From assembly GCF_017876295.1 (NCBI RefSeq), contig NZ_JAGINT010000001.1, forward strand, positions 124,001 to 188,000: a stretch of 64,000 bases of DNA. The letters are read 5' to 3'. The notes beneath the pieces are model-generated. The model saw nothing but the letters and a program-made list of their open reading frames with translations. It was not told the origin of the DNA and did no database searches. Both the position numbers and the translations under genes were made by a program. The DNA is from Kribbella aluminosa (GTDB lineage Bacteria > Actinomycetota > Actinomycetes > Propionibacteriales > Kribbellaceae). Positions 49,726 to 59,100 of the stretch are shown here, piece by piece (within the stretch, counting starts at the first letter, position 1; every line of letters begins with the position of its first letter).

Positions 49726-50193
49726 TGTACCACTTGCTCTGGTACACCTCACGAACCGAGGTCTGACCTGGGGAAACGCATGGCCTGGGATTCGACAGCG
49801 CGAGTCACCCGTACCACTGCGAACATTCCCGTGGTACACCCGTTTGCCCTGGTCAGACACGGATTTCAGCCCGATGTACCAGAGGTACCACCGATCTGGC
49901 ACCTTCCTCTAGCAGTGGGACGGCCGAGACACCGAGTCCCGCCGTCGCGGTGGCGTCGCAGGGGAGTGGGGACCCGGCTGAGAACCCCGGACTGGTCGCA
50001 GGCGCACCCGCAGGCATGCGCATGTCAGGTCTGAAATCTCTGGTACCTCTGGTACAGGGGTACTAAAAACCCCACCTGACCTGGCGTTCTGTCTGTACCA
50101 CTTAAAATTTGGGAAGTGGTACAGCCCTGGCAGAAGCCCGGCAGAAACACGATCTGACCTGCGGAAACGCCTGTACCACTTGACGTGGTACAG
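49726..50193. other. Probable replication origin: 12 GTACCA inverted-repeat elements
   Basis: The hexamer GTACCA or its complement occurs 12 times in 468 bases: starting 49727, 49740, 49811, 49832, 49876, 49885, 50041, 50050, 50095, 50117, 50173 and 50186. Most pair as inverted repeats, the best being CTGTACCAC/GTGGTACAG at 50093-50124 and 50171-50193. A second motif, TCTGACCTG-GGAAACGC with one variable base, occurs at 49762 and 50153. No gene is supported here. Position directly upstream of the helicase-polymerase operon suggests an iteron-type oriV or multi-operator. Confidence 0.7.
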
Positions 50194-50397
50194 CTTTCGC
50201 TGCCCGAGGGCAACCAGGATCTGCCCGGGCGTGCTGCCTCCCACGTCCTGCCTCATCCGACGAGCGGACCCACTGGGACGAACTCGGGCGGCTGACGCCG
50301 CCCCCGGGTGCTGCTAGGGGCCCGCTCGACATCGAGCACCCCTCGCTGCACGGACTGCACACTCCGGCCCACGCAGCCCGCCCGCGGGGTGCAGATA

Positions 50398-50445
50398 GTC
50401 ATTCAGATAATCATTCAATAGATTGCAGATGATCATTCGAATGAC
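50398..50445. promoter_or_regulatory. Operator cluster upstream of the helicase/polymerase operon
   Basis: GTCATTC (50398), ATCATTC (50410) and ATCATTC (50432) are direct repeats spaced 12 and 22 bases, and TCATTCGAATGA (50433-50444) is a perfect palindrome. TCATTCAATAG at 50411 equals the half-site of the 33-bp palindrome at 1.4 kb. AT-rich in GC-rich surroundings, about 95 bases before the first gene. Confidence 0.65.
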
Positions 50446-50539
50446 ATAGGGTCGGTGGACACGTTCCATTCAGAGACGAACCGTGTCGGCTTCCCACCCC
50501 CTGCCGACGGGTCTCCATCACGATGCGAAGAGGCGACGC

Positions 50540-52405
50540 ATGACCACTCCCGGCACGGGCAACGGCTCGTCCGTCTCGCCCGGCGACACCGGATCCTCGC
50601 CGCCGGTGACCAGAACCGCGACCCTGCTGACCGAGTTACTCGACTTCTTCGACCGACGCTCGCAAGCCGCGGCACCGCAGAACCTCATCGTTACCCACGT
50701 CACGACCACCTACTTGTCGCGCCTCGACCTGGACGCTGCGCCCACCCCTCGGATACTGGAGCAGGAGCTGCTTGCCGCCAGCAACGCGATCATCAAGGCC
50801 GAGAACGTCAAGATCCCCAAGGGCGACGGCCGGTTGCCACTGGCCAAACGCCTCTCCTGCTGGCAGATCGCGCAGATACTCCTGCACCTGCACCATGTCA
50901 TCAGGATCGCTCCCAACGCGAAGGACACCGATCGCGAGTACGACCTACTCGCGATGTACAACGCCACCGGAGTCAATCGCGGCACCTACACCGTGAGCGA
51001 AGACGACCTCCGCACGACTGCGAGACGCTACGACACCCAGCTCACCCTGAACGACTTCAAAGAGGTCCTCGCGATCCTGCGCGAGGACAGCCCTCGGACC
51101 CAGCGGTGCGCCCACCGGGATCTCCTTGCCGTCAACAACGGCATCGTCTTGTACAGCACAGCCGACCGCGACATCGAGATCGGTGGCCGGACGTTCCACT
51201 TCGAGGGCAAGAAGGTCCACCGCTTCGACCCGGCCATCGTCTTTCTCTCCAAGAGCCGCGTCGACTACGTCGAGGACGCGCCTCCGCAGGTCATCACCCA
51301 CCCCGAGGACGGGGACTGGGAGATCGTCGCCTGGCTAGAGGAAATGTTCGACCAGCCCGGCCAGGAAGGACTGGCCGATCTGATCTGGGAGATCATCGGC
51401 GCGATCGTCCGGCCCCATGTTCGCTGGGGCAAGACCGCGTGGTTCTACAGCGAGCGCGGCAACAACGGCAAGGGCACGCTCTGTGCCCTCATGCGCAACC
51501 TGGTCGGTGACGGTACCCACACCTCGATCCCGCTGTCCGACTTCGGCAAGGACTTCGCGCTGGAGCCACTCGTAAGGGCCAACGCGATCATCGTCGACGA
51601 GAACGACGTAGGAACACTCATCGACAAGGCCGCCAACCTCAAGGCGATCGTGACCGGCGACGTCATCCAGATCAACCGCAAGTACCGGATGCCGATCGCG
51701 TTCCAGTTCCTCGGCTTCATGGTGCAGTGCCTCAACGAATTCCCGAAAGCCAAGGACAAGTCCGAGAGCTTCTACCGCCGGCAGCTCTTCGTGCCCTTCA
51801 CGAAGAGCTTCAGCGGCTCAGAACGCAAGTACATCAAAGACGACTACCTACAGCGCACAGAGGTCCTCGAGTACGCGCTGTGGTACGCGATCAATCGTGC
51901 CGGGGCCGCAGATCCGGGGAACTACTACCAGCTCTCGGAGCCTGTGGCGACGAAGGCCGTACTCGCCGAGTACAAAGAGGTGAACGACCCGGTCAGGTCC
52001 TTCTGGGAGGAGCTCCGCGAGCTGTTCGTCTGGGACCTGTTGCCGTTCCCGTTCCTCTACGACCTGTTCAAGAGCTGGTTCCTCCGGGCGTCTCCGTCCG
52101 GGTCTCTGATCAGCCGGCAACGATTCGTCTCCAGCCTCGTCGCCATCATCGACGGCGACTCCGACTGGCACTGCCCGGACAAGAACCGCAAAATCCGTCC
52201 CGGCCAGATGCTGAACAAGCCCGAGCCGATGATCGCCGAGTACGAACTGAAGAGCTGGTACGCCCCTGCCTACAAGGGCACCGACCCGCTGAAGATCGGC
52301 AAACCCCTGCTCCAGGCGAGCTACCGCGGACTACTGCGCCATGCCCTGACCGCGACCGGCGCGGCGCCCGTCCCGGCTCCGGGATCGAGCCCCGATGAGC
52401 CCTGA
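50540..52405 (+). CDS. SF3 replicative helicase (D5/P4-type)
   Basis: 621 aa from the ATG at 50540 (a GTG at 50483 is possible). Residues ~1-230 are a D5-N-like region without visible primase-catalytic motifs. The SF3 core follows: SERGNNGKGTLCALMRNL is Walker A near residue 307, ANAIIVDENDVGTLID Walker B near 350, and LGFMVQCLNEFPKAKDKSES the C motif with the Asn sensor. Such hexamers unwind DNA for phages, viruses and plasmids. It is followed within 85 bases by the family B polymerase, and lies just downstream of the probable origin. Confidence 0.85.
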   Translation: MTTPGTGNGSSVSPGDTGSSPPVTRTATLLTELLDFFDRRSQAAAPQNLIVTHVTTTYLSRLDLDAAPTPRILEQELLAASNAIIKAENVKIPKGDGRLPLAKRLSCWQIAQILLHLHHVIRIAPNAKDTDREYDLLAMYNATGVNRGTYTVSEDDLRTTARRYDTQLTLNDFKEVLAILREDSPRTQRCAHRDLLAVNNGIVLYSTADRDIEIGGRTFHFEGKKVHRFDPAIVFLSKSRVDYVEDAPPQVITHPEDGDWEIVAWLEEMFDQPGQEGLADLIWEIIGAIVRPHVRWGKTAWFYSERGNNGKGTLCALMRNLVGDGTHTSIPLSDFGKDFALEPLVRANAIIVDENDVGTLIDKAANLKAIVTGDVIQINRKYRMPIAFQFLGFMVQCLNEFPKAKDKSESFYRRQLFVPFTKSFSGSERKYIKDDYLQRTEVLEYALWYAINRAGAADPGNYYQLSEPVATKAVLAEYKEVNDPVRSFWEELRELFVWDLLPFPFLYDLFKSWFLRASPSGSLISRQRFVSSLVAIIDGDSDWHCPDKNRKIRPGQMLNKPEPMIAEYELKSWYAPAYKGTDPLKIGKPLLQASYRGLLRHALTATGAAPVPAPGSSPDEP

Positions 52406-52490
52406 CACGACCAGCCCCGCTCAACGGCATGAAGCCGTGCCCGGACGAGATCCCGGTTCTGCAGACCCCTAGAACGAAATGAGAGACACG

Positions 52491-55400
52491 ATGCCTGCTA
52501 CCCAAGAGAGGACCCAACCTCGACGGCGACTCCCACCCGTCACAGCGGAGTCATCGCTGTTCACGTTCTATGACATCGAGTCCTTGTCGAATGTGTTCAG
52601 CCTCGTCGCCTACACGCCGCGCCCGGACCTGGCCCGCGATGCACTCGAGGTCTTCTACCTCGTCGACGACGCCACGCTGGCCGCAGCGGTCCAGACCCAC
52701 TCGCTGGTCGAGGTGATCCGCACCGGCAACCCCGGGCTGCCACAGGTCGAGGCTTCGCTGTACGACCTCCACACCATCCGAGGCAACCTGCGGCTGGCGC
52801 AACTGATGGGGCTTTCCGACGCAGAGCAGGTGTGCGATCCGGAGCAGGACTCCTCATACCCCGGTGACTTGCGTCCCGTCTGTGATACCGACCCCAGCTT
52901 TGACCCGGCGGCCCACCCGTTCCTCGCCGGCTACAACTCCATGAACTACGACACGACCATGTTGGCGCTGTACCTGTCCGAGGTGTACTCCGACGTCGTC
53001 GACCACCGCGCCCGCCTGGCGTACGCACAGCAGCAACGCCGCAGTGCGAGTACGCAGCGCGTCGCAGAGACCGAACAACTTCTCGTCGACGTCCTCGCAC
53101 AGCGCCCACAGTTCAAGCCGATCACCGCGGCCGCGTTGCGCTCACACAACGACGAACTGTTCGATGCCAAGAACATCGAGTACATGCCCGGCTACCTCGG
53201 CTGGGACACACCTCAGGGCAAGATCCGCCGCGCGATGCTCCAGTCCGGGCGTCACCTCGACGTCGCGCGACTCAACGAGCTGCAGCGCAAGGTCGGGCTG
53301 AAGCGCCTGCTCGGCATGCTCGGGCACCAGATCAAAGAATCCGGCAAGCTGGGCCACGACTCGATCATCACGACGCTCGAAGAGCTCTACGAACTGCTGG
53401 CCTACAACGTCGCCGACTGTTTGGGCCTCGCCCAGCTGTTCGAGCACCCGCTGTACTCCAGCGCCTTCGACCTCAAGGCCGGCCTACTGACCCAATATCG
53501 CGAGACCGTCTTCAACCGCAACGAGACGGTACGCCGCGACCGGCTGACCATCGATTCGTCCTCGGCCAAGTTCGTCGGCCGCATCCTCGCCCCGCACACG
53601 CCCCTGAACGACATCGAGAAGGTCTCGTATGTCTACCCCGCCGCAGAAATCGCTCACGAGCGCGGAATCGCCCAGGTCAACGTGCTCGACGAATGCGTGC
53701 GCTTCTTCGAGGAGCACGTCACCCCCGATCGCGCCGCCAACCCAGCACAGGCGAAGGCGCACACGGACTTCCTGCAGGTCGTCGCGTACTACCGGTCGAT
53801 CGAGGGGCAGAACTTCAACGACTCCGAGGAGTACAGCGAGCTGCACGGACTCCCGGTCCGGTCACTGAAGGAGATCCCGAAGTCGCCCAACAACCTGCCC
53901 TACTTCCTCGCCGACGGGACCCCGTCGTCGTGCTTCGCGACCTTCTCCACCGGGGGGATCCACGGGGCCGAGGCCGATATCGCCGGGTTCAACCGAGACC
54001 TCGCGGAGCACCGCGCCAGCACGATGATGCTCGGCCTGGCCCGCCACCTTTACCCCGACGCGAAAGACTTCGTCGCCGAGGCGAAGCGCCAGCACAACAT
54101 GCTCGCCCTGCCAGACGGCACGTCAGTCGACAAGCGTCTCGTACTGCTCGGATCGGACCCGGCGAAGGTCAAGTACCGCAAACCCAAGAAGGACGACCCA
54201 GTCCAGGCAGAGCAACTGACGCGAGCCCAGACGCAGGTCCCTGACCCCGCAGGCCTCCTGGCGGTACAACGCCCGGACCACGAAGCCCTGGACGTTGCGA
54301 TCACCGACAGCATGAGTCCCGGCGGAGTGTTCGTCATCCGGGGCAAGACGGTGCTGGCGAAGTCCGCGGCCACGTCGGCCGAGTACCGGACGGAGGCGGC
54401 GAAGAAGCCACCGGAGCTGTTCGTTGCGAAGGAGGACGCGTCCACCAAGCTCCACCCGAAATACGCCCGGACCTCGACAGGCCACGTCACCCACGAGGAT
54501 TTCACGAGCTACTACCCGAACCTGCTGCGCAACATGAGGGCCTTCTACAACCCCGAGCTGGGGGAAGACCGCTACGCAACGATCTTCTTCGACAAGGAAC
54601 GACTCGGACGCGAACTCAAGCAGCCCGGCCTCCGCGCGGCTGAGAAGGAACGCCTGACCACCTTGCGCAACGGGACGAAGCTCATCCTCAACGCCGCGTC
54701 CGGCGCAGGCGATGCATCCCACAAGAACCCGATCCGGATGAACAACCGGATCATCTCGATGCGCATCATCGGTCAGCTCTTCAGCTGGCGGATCGGCCAG
54801 GCGCAGACGCTCGCCGGTGCCCGGATCATCTCCACGAACACCGACGGTCTCTACTCCGTACTGGACCGGGAGATCAACGACCAGGTGCTCGCCGAGCAGG
54901 CAGCACTGATCGGGGTCGACATCGAACCCGAGCCGATGTTCCTCATCAGCAAAGACTCGAACAACCGGCTGGAGCTAACCGCACCCCGAGCAGGAAGCAC
55001 GCTCGCCGAAAGCCGTATCATCGCTGCTTCCGGCGGCACGCTGGCCTGCCATGTGGGACCCCGTCCGGACAAGTCACTGGCCCACCCGGCCGTCATCGAC
55101 TTCGCCCTGGCCCAGTACCTGCAGGTGGTCGCCACCAGGGGAGAGGCCGCACTGTCGGAGGCCTTCGACACAGACCTCGGGCGCAAGCTCATGGGCGAGG
55201 CGATCGACCCCGAGGACCCGCTGCGAACGGCGCTGCTGTTCCAGAACGTCATCGCCGCGTCGCGCGGCTCCATCACCTACCCGTTCGCCGCGGCCCCTCT
55301 GGATCCCACTGCAGGCGACGAGGGCCAGCGGATCGTGGACCCGAGGCCGCTGCAGATGGTCAACCGGGCGTTCGTCGTGCGTCACGGCACCGACGGTGCG

Positions 55401-55760
55401 GTCAGCCTGCTCAACGCCGGCGCCTGGAAAATCCCACCGGCCACCCAGGCGAAACGCCGACAAGGTGCTCAGCGCCCGGTACCAGACGAGATCGCCACAT
55501 CGATCCTCGCCCATCACGGCTGGGCCGCGACCCGCTGGATGAACTCCCAGAACCCCCGTCTGACCCTCGTCCCCGAAGACCGAGACGTCTCCACCCGCAA
55601 GATCAACGGCATCGACCCCACCTGGTCCATGGTCATCTGCAACGACGACCTAACTGCCCTGGGACCACCCGCCCTCATGGCAATCATCGAGGCACTCGAC
55701 CTCGACGTGTACACCCAGATGCTCGCCGAGACGTTCACCAAAAACTGGATGAACACCTAG
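52491..55760 (+). CDS. Family B DNA polymerase with 3'-5' exonuclease
   Basis: 1089 aa from the ATG at 52491 (GAGAG upstream; ATG at 52479 also possible). Exonuclease motifs: FYDIES (~26), YNSMNYDTTM (~148) and YNVADCLGLAQ (~305). Polymerase motifs: EDFTSYYPNLL (A, ~670), RNGTKLILNAASGAGD (B, ~730) and STNTDGLYS (C, ~783), where the usual DTDS is NTDG; the essential second Asp is kept. Actinobacterial chromosomes use family C polymerases, so this is the element's own replicase. The long gaps between exo and pol blocks (~350 residues) hold unassigned insertions, possibly protein-priming or processivity parts. Confidence 0.85.
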   Translation: MPATQERTQPRRRLPPVTAESSLFTFYDIESLSNVFSLVAYTPRPDLARDALEVFYLVDDATLAAAVQTHSLVEVIRTGNPGLPQVEASLYDLHTIRGNLRLAQLMGLSDAEQVCDPEQDSSYPGDLRPVCDTDPSFDPAAHPFLAGYNSMNYDTTMLALYLSEVYSDVVDHRARLAYAQQQRRSASTQRVAETEQLLVDVLAQRPQFKPITAAALRSHNDELFDAKNIEYMPGYLGWDTPQGKIRRAMLQSGRHLDVARLNELQRKVGLKRLLGMLGHQIKESGKLGHDSIITTLEELYELLAYNVADCLGLAQLFEHPLYSSAFDLKAGLLTQYRETVFNRNETVRRDRLTIDSSSAKFVGRILAPHTPLNDIEKVSYVYPAAEIAHERGIAQVNVLDECVRFFEEHVTPDRAANPAQAKAHTDFLQVVAYYRSIEGQNFNDSEEYSELHGLPVRSLKEIPKSPNNLPYFLADGTPSSCFATFSTGGIHGAEADIAGFNRDLAEHRASTMMLGLARHLYPDAKDFVAEAKRQHNMLALPDGTSVDKRLVLLGSDPAKVKYRKPKKDDPVQAEQLTRAQTQVPDPAGLLAVQRPDHEALDVAITDSMSPGGVFVIRGKTVLAKSAATSAEYRTEAAKKPPELFVAKEDASTKLHPKYARTSTGHVTHEDFTSYYPNLLRNMRAFYNPELGEDRYATIFFDKERLGRELKQPGLRAAEKERLTTLRNGTKLILNAASGAGDASHKNPIRMNNRIISMRIIGQLFSWRIGQAQTLAGARIISTNTDGLYSVLDREINDQVLAEQAALIGVDIEPEPMFLISKDSNNRLELTAPRAGSTLAESRIIAASGGTLACHVGPRPDKSLAHPAVIDFALAQYLQVVATRGEAALSEAFDTDLGRKLMGEAIDPEDPLRTALLFQNVIAASRGSITYPFAAAPLDPTAGDEGQRIVDPRPLQMVNRAFVVRHGTDGAVSLLNAGAWKIPPATQAKRRQGAQRPVPDEIATSILAHHGWAATRWMNSQNPRLTLVPEDRDVSTRKINGIDPTWSMVICNDDLTALGPPALMAIIEALDLDVYTQMLAETFTKNWMNT

Positions 55761-55934
55761 ATGGGCACCGTCAAGCGTGACGTCGACCGGTACCGGCCGA
55801 AGGAACGTCTCCCACGAGGCTTCCTCTACCTGAAGCTCCTGCCACCCCTACGCAGCGGCCTCCACGCCCCGTTCGTCGCCGACCTGTGCGGCGATCAGTC
55901 GGTTCCCGAACCCGAGCGGCGGACAACTGAATGA
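55761..55934 (+). CDS. Small basic protein (57 aa)
   Basis: 57 aa; the ATG follows the polymerase stop without a gap. MGTVKRDVDRYRPKERLPRG, then FLYLKLLPPLRSGLHAPFV. Basic N-terminus and a hydrophobic middle. Contact with the polymerase gene suggests a replication accessory role, but no motif is known to me. Confidence 0.5.
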   Translation: MGTVKRDVDRYRPKERLPRGFLYLKLLPPLRSGLHAPFVADLCGDQSVPEPERRTTE

Positions 55935-55974
55935 AGACCGCGACCGCCCGAAGACACCAACACAAGGCAGATCG

Positions 55975-56727
55975 ATGAGCCGCGGCCTCACACGATCGAA
56001 CCGCCAAAACACGACCGCCTTCGGCCGCATCACGAACCACGACCTCCTGGGCTTCGACCAAGCCGCCAGGGATCTGATACTCAACGCGATCGCGCAGGGC
56101 TGCACCGGCAGAGTCTCAGCCAAAGGACACTGCATCCTGCGCAACAACACCGCGGAGACCGCCTCGGTACCGCGCAACATGACCGCTCCGAACAGGGCGT
56201 CCCGCAACGCCAAGGCACAGATACGCCGGCTGCTAGCCACGCACCGCCTGGACGAGGACCCCGAACAAGACACCCTCGCCGAACCATCGGAAACACCGAG
56301 ACCGATATCGATTGCCCAGGCATTCAACGACTACGCAGGCGCGTTCTCTTCGTGGCTCGACGAGCAGGCCGACGGCCTGCCGGGGGACGCCGCGATAGAA
56401 GTCCGGTTCGACCAGAGCGGCGCACCCACGTTCCGGCTGATACCGCACCCGGCATCAGTCGCATCCGACGAGCGCCTTGCGTGTGAAGAGAAACCGAAAA
56501 TGCCTATGACGACCAGCCCTAAGACATCGCGCCGCCCGCACGAGAAAGAAGACGATCACCCGAGCCTCGTTCCGCAACGCGTCCGCGAGGCACGCAGCAC
56601 GACGACCACCATCGCTGAGCTGCAAGCCGAGAACCAGAGCCTGCGTGCCGAACTCGAGCGCCAGCGGAACAGAGCCGACGAAGCCGAGGTACGGATCGCA
56701 CTGGTCAAGGAGGCCCTCGGCGTCTGA
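55975..56727 (+). CDS. Protein with HicA/dsRBD-like N-terminus and coiled-coil end
   Basis: 250 aa. Residues ~22-85 (HDLLGFDQAARDLILNAIAQ; RVSAKGHCILRNNTAE; ASVPRNMTAPNRASRNAKA; QIRRLLATH) follow the order of a HicA-like dsRBD fold, including the Gly-His segment, as in many phage proteins. Residues 110-165 are a second alpha/beta piece. The end (TIAELQAENQSLRAELERQR) is a coiled coil. No HicB partner is seen, so it is more likely an RNA-binding regulator than a toxin. Confidence 0.6.
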   Translation: MSRGLTRSNRQNTTAFGRITNHDLLGFDQAARDLILNAIAQGCTGRVSAKGHCILRNNTAETASVPRNMTAPNRASRNAKAQIRRLLATHRLDEDPEQDTLAEPSETPRPISIAQAFNDYAGAFSSWLDEQADGLPGDAAIEVRFDQSGAPTFRLIPHPASVASDERLACEEKPKMPMTTSPKTSRRPHEKEDDHPSLVPQRVREARSTTTTIAELQAENQSLRAELERQRNRADEAEVRIALVKEALGV

Positions 56728-56781
56728 ACCAGGACGCAAATCCAGCACAGCAGGTCATCACGCCGAACAGGAGTACCAGGT

Positions 56782-56934
56782 ATGCGCCGGATCCCAATGA
56801 AACGACAACCCAACGCTGGGCCTGAGGCCGGCGCGAAGGAGACCCAGCAGAAGCAACTGGCGATTCCGGCAATCGTCGGCATCTGGCTCCTGTCCCTGGC
56901 CTGCCTCGCCGGCGCCTGGGCACTCCTGCGCTGA
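56782..56934 (+). CDS. Small single-pass membrane protein (50 aa)
   Basis: 50 aa with AGGAG upstream. A basic, Gln-rich N-terminus (MRRIPMKRQPNAGPEAGAKE) is followed by one transmembrane helix, LAIPAIVGIWLLSLACLAGA. Such tiny proteins often anchor or regulate a larger complex; none is evident here. Confidence 0.6.
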   Translation: MRRIPMKRQPNAGPEAGAKETQQKQLAIPAIVGIWLLSLACLAGAWALLR

Positions 56935-57009
56935 CCAGCACCAAGGCCGGCCCTCCATAGACCAACGACGAAAGGAGGCAGCCGGCCAGTCCAAGGCGGC
57001 TCGCCCACG

Positions 57010-59007
57010 ATGACCACTCTCGCCACAACCCCGCCCTCGGCCCCTCGCCTCATGCCGCATCAGCAACACACCGTCGACTTCATCGTCGACCACCCGTTCG
57101 CCGGTATCTGGGTAGACGTCGGCGGCGGTAAGACGCTCTCCGTCCTCAGCGCCCTGCAACGCATTCGGCCCATCGGCCACATCCTCGTGATCGCCCCCAT
57201 CGCGGTTGCCCGCTCCACCTGGATCGACGAGATCGAAGACCGAGGCTTCAACATCCGCACCCGGTCACTGATCGTCGACGAACGCGACCGAAAACTCTCG
57301 CGCGAGCGCCGCGTCCAACGGTTCCGGCAGGTGCTCTCCGACCCGCCGACCATGTACTTCATCAATGCGGATCTGCTCACCCAGCCGTCCCAGCAAACCA
57401 GAGTGATCACACCGGTAGCGAGCAAGAAGGCAGACCCGGTCATGTCTGCGGAGGCGGCCCAGATCCTGCGACTGGTGCGAACCCGAAGGCTGCTCAACTA
57501 CGACGAACTCGTCACCGAATACCGCGACCTGGCGGCCACAGATCCCGGCCGCCCGACCCCTGCCAAGTCCAAGATTCAAACCTGGGTGCAGGAGCTACGC
57601 AACGCCTCGCTGGTCACATCGGCGCCGTGCGCCTGCCGCACCTGCTCCGGAGCCGGCTGCCCCGAATGCAGGTTCGGCCTGGTCGACCAGATGCCGATCC
57701 AAGACCTCAACGGTCAAAAGACCCTCATCTGGCCGTTCCAGACCATCATCATTGACGAGAGCCACGCATTCAGATCCCACTCCTCAAACCGATTCAACGC
57801 ACTCAAGGCCGTGCGCCCAGCAGTCACCCGGCTGATCGAGCTCACCGCCACGCCAGCGCCGAACGGCCTCGAGGGCCTGTGGAGCCAGGCCTACCTCCTC
57901 GACCAAGGCAGGGCTCTGGGGACCGACATCGACGCGTACCGCGAACGCTGGTTCACCCCGACGGTCATCCCGGACTCCAAAGCGCCCCCGAAATGGAAGC
58001 CCAAGCCGGGCGCCGAGCAGGAAATCCAGCAGGCCATCGCACACCTCGTGATGAGCGCACAGAACACGTCAATCAAGCTGCCGCCACTCATCGTGGAGGA
58101 CGTCCACGTCCGCCTACCTCCCGACCTGATGACTGCCTACCGGGAGTTCAAGCGCGACCTCATCGTCCAGATCGTCAGCCAAGCGGCGCTGCAGAAGGCC
58201 GAGCTCGCCTACGCCGACTGGCTGCGAAACTCCGCCGAGCCCGAAGCCCAAACGATCCGCACACACCTGGCGACACTGACCGGCGACGACCTACGCGACG
58301 CCTACACGACGTTCCGCCAAGCAACGATCGGCAAGTTCCTCCACCAACCCGACGAGCACCTCGTCCGCACAGTCGTCGCCGACAACCGCGCCGTGCTGAT
58401 CAGCAAGCTCATGCAGTTCGCCTCAGGCACCCTCTACACCTCCGACCCAGGCGACCCGAGCACCAAAGGCCAGTACGAGATCATCCACGACGAGAAGATC
58501 CAGAAAACCTCGCACCTGATCCGCCAGAACGCCGGAGAACCCGCGCTGGTCGCCTATCACTTCAAGTCGGACAAGGAACAGCTGCACACCCGTCTGAACA
58601 AGACAGGCATCCCTACCGAGGCATTCGACGGCTCGCGCACGATGATCCGCCGCTGGAACGCCAAGGACATCCCGGCGATGCTGATCCACCCGGCTTCGGC
58701 CGGCGCCGGCCTGAACCTCCAGCGCGGCGGCTCCACGCTGATCTGGTACACGCTGCCGTTCCTTCTCGACTACTACCAGCAGACCATCGGCAGGGTGTAC
58801 CGCCCCGGGCAGACCAAGCCGGTGAAGGTCTACCGGATCATCACCGCCGGCACGCAAGACGAGCGTATGCCTGGGGTCTTGTCTACCAAGCGGCAGATCC
58901 AGGACCGGCTCCTCCGGTACGTCGACGTCGACAAGGCTCTACTCGCCGCACTCGACGACGAGATCCGAAGTGACCTCAACGACCTCTGGTCCACCCTGCG
59001 GCTCTGA
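57010..59007 (+). CDS. SNF2-type superfamily 2 helicase with zinc-ribbon insertion
   Basis: 665 aa. GIWVDVGGGKTLSVLSAL is motif I near residue 38, TIIIDESHAFRSHSS motif II near 248, LIELTATPAPNGLEG motif III, and IGRVYRPGQTKPVKVYRIIT motif VI near 595. Between motifs I and II, near 207-221, sits CACRTCSGAGCPEC, a DnaJ-like zinc cluster. SNF2 proteins translocate on dsDNA; phage and plasmid members occur in replication blocks. It may clear the DNA ahead of the helicase-polymerase or help recombination. Confidence 0.85.
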   Translation: MTTLATTPPSAPRLMPHQQHTVDFIVDHPFAGIWVDVGGGKTLSVLSALQRIRPIGHILVIAPIAVARSTWIDEIEDRGFNIRTRSLIVDERDRKLSRERRVQRFRQVLSDPPTMYFINADLLTQPSQQTRVITPVASKKADPVMSAEAAQILRLVRTRRLLNYDELVTEYRDLAATDPGRPTPAKSKIQTWVQELRNASLVTSAPCACRTCSGAGCPECRFGLVDQMPIQDLNGQKTLIWPFQTIIIDESHAFRSHSSNRFNALKAVRPAVTRLIELTATPAPNGLEGLWSQAYLLDQGRALGTDIDAYRERWFTPTVIPDSKAPPKWKPKPGAEQEIQQAIAHLVMSAQNTSIKLPPLIVEDVHVRLPPDLMTAYREFKRDLIVQIVSQAALQKAELAYADWLRNSAEPEAQTIRTHLATLTGDDLRDAYTTFRQATIGKFLHQPDEHLVRTVVADNRAVLISKLMQFASGTLYTSDPGDPSTKGQYEIIHDEKIQKTSHLIRQNAGEPALVAYHFKSDKEQLHTRLNKTGIPTEAFDGSRTMIRRWNAKDIPAMLIHPASAGAGLNLQRGGSTLIWYTLPFLLDYYQQTIGRVYRPGQTKPVKVYRIITAGTQDERMPGVLSTKRQIQDRLLRYVDVDKALLAALDDEIRSDLNDLWSTLRL

Positions 59008-59100
59008 GGCTCAGCTCGTGTGCCGCAACCGCCAGGGTCGGCTCTGCCAGCCGGCGGAGCCGACCCGGGTGAACAGCGCAACCGACAGGAGATCACGACG

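Noticed and set aside
49726..50193. CRISPR array
   Set aside because: Repeats are short inverted hexamer pairs with irregular spacing, not 25-40-base direct repeats with constant spacers; no cas genes.
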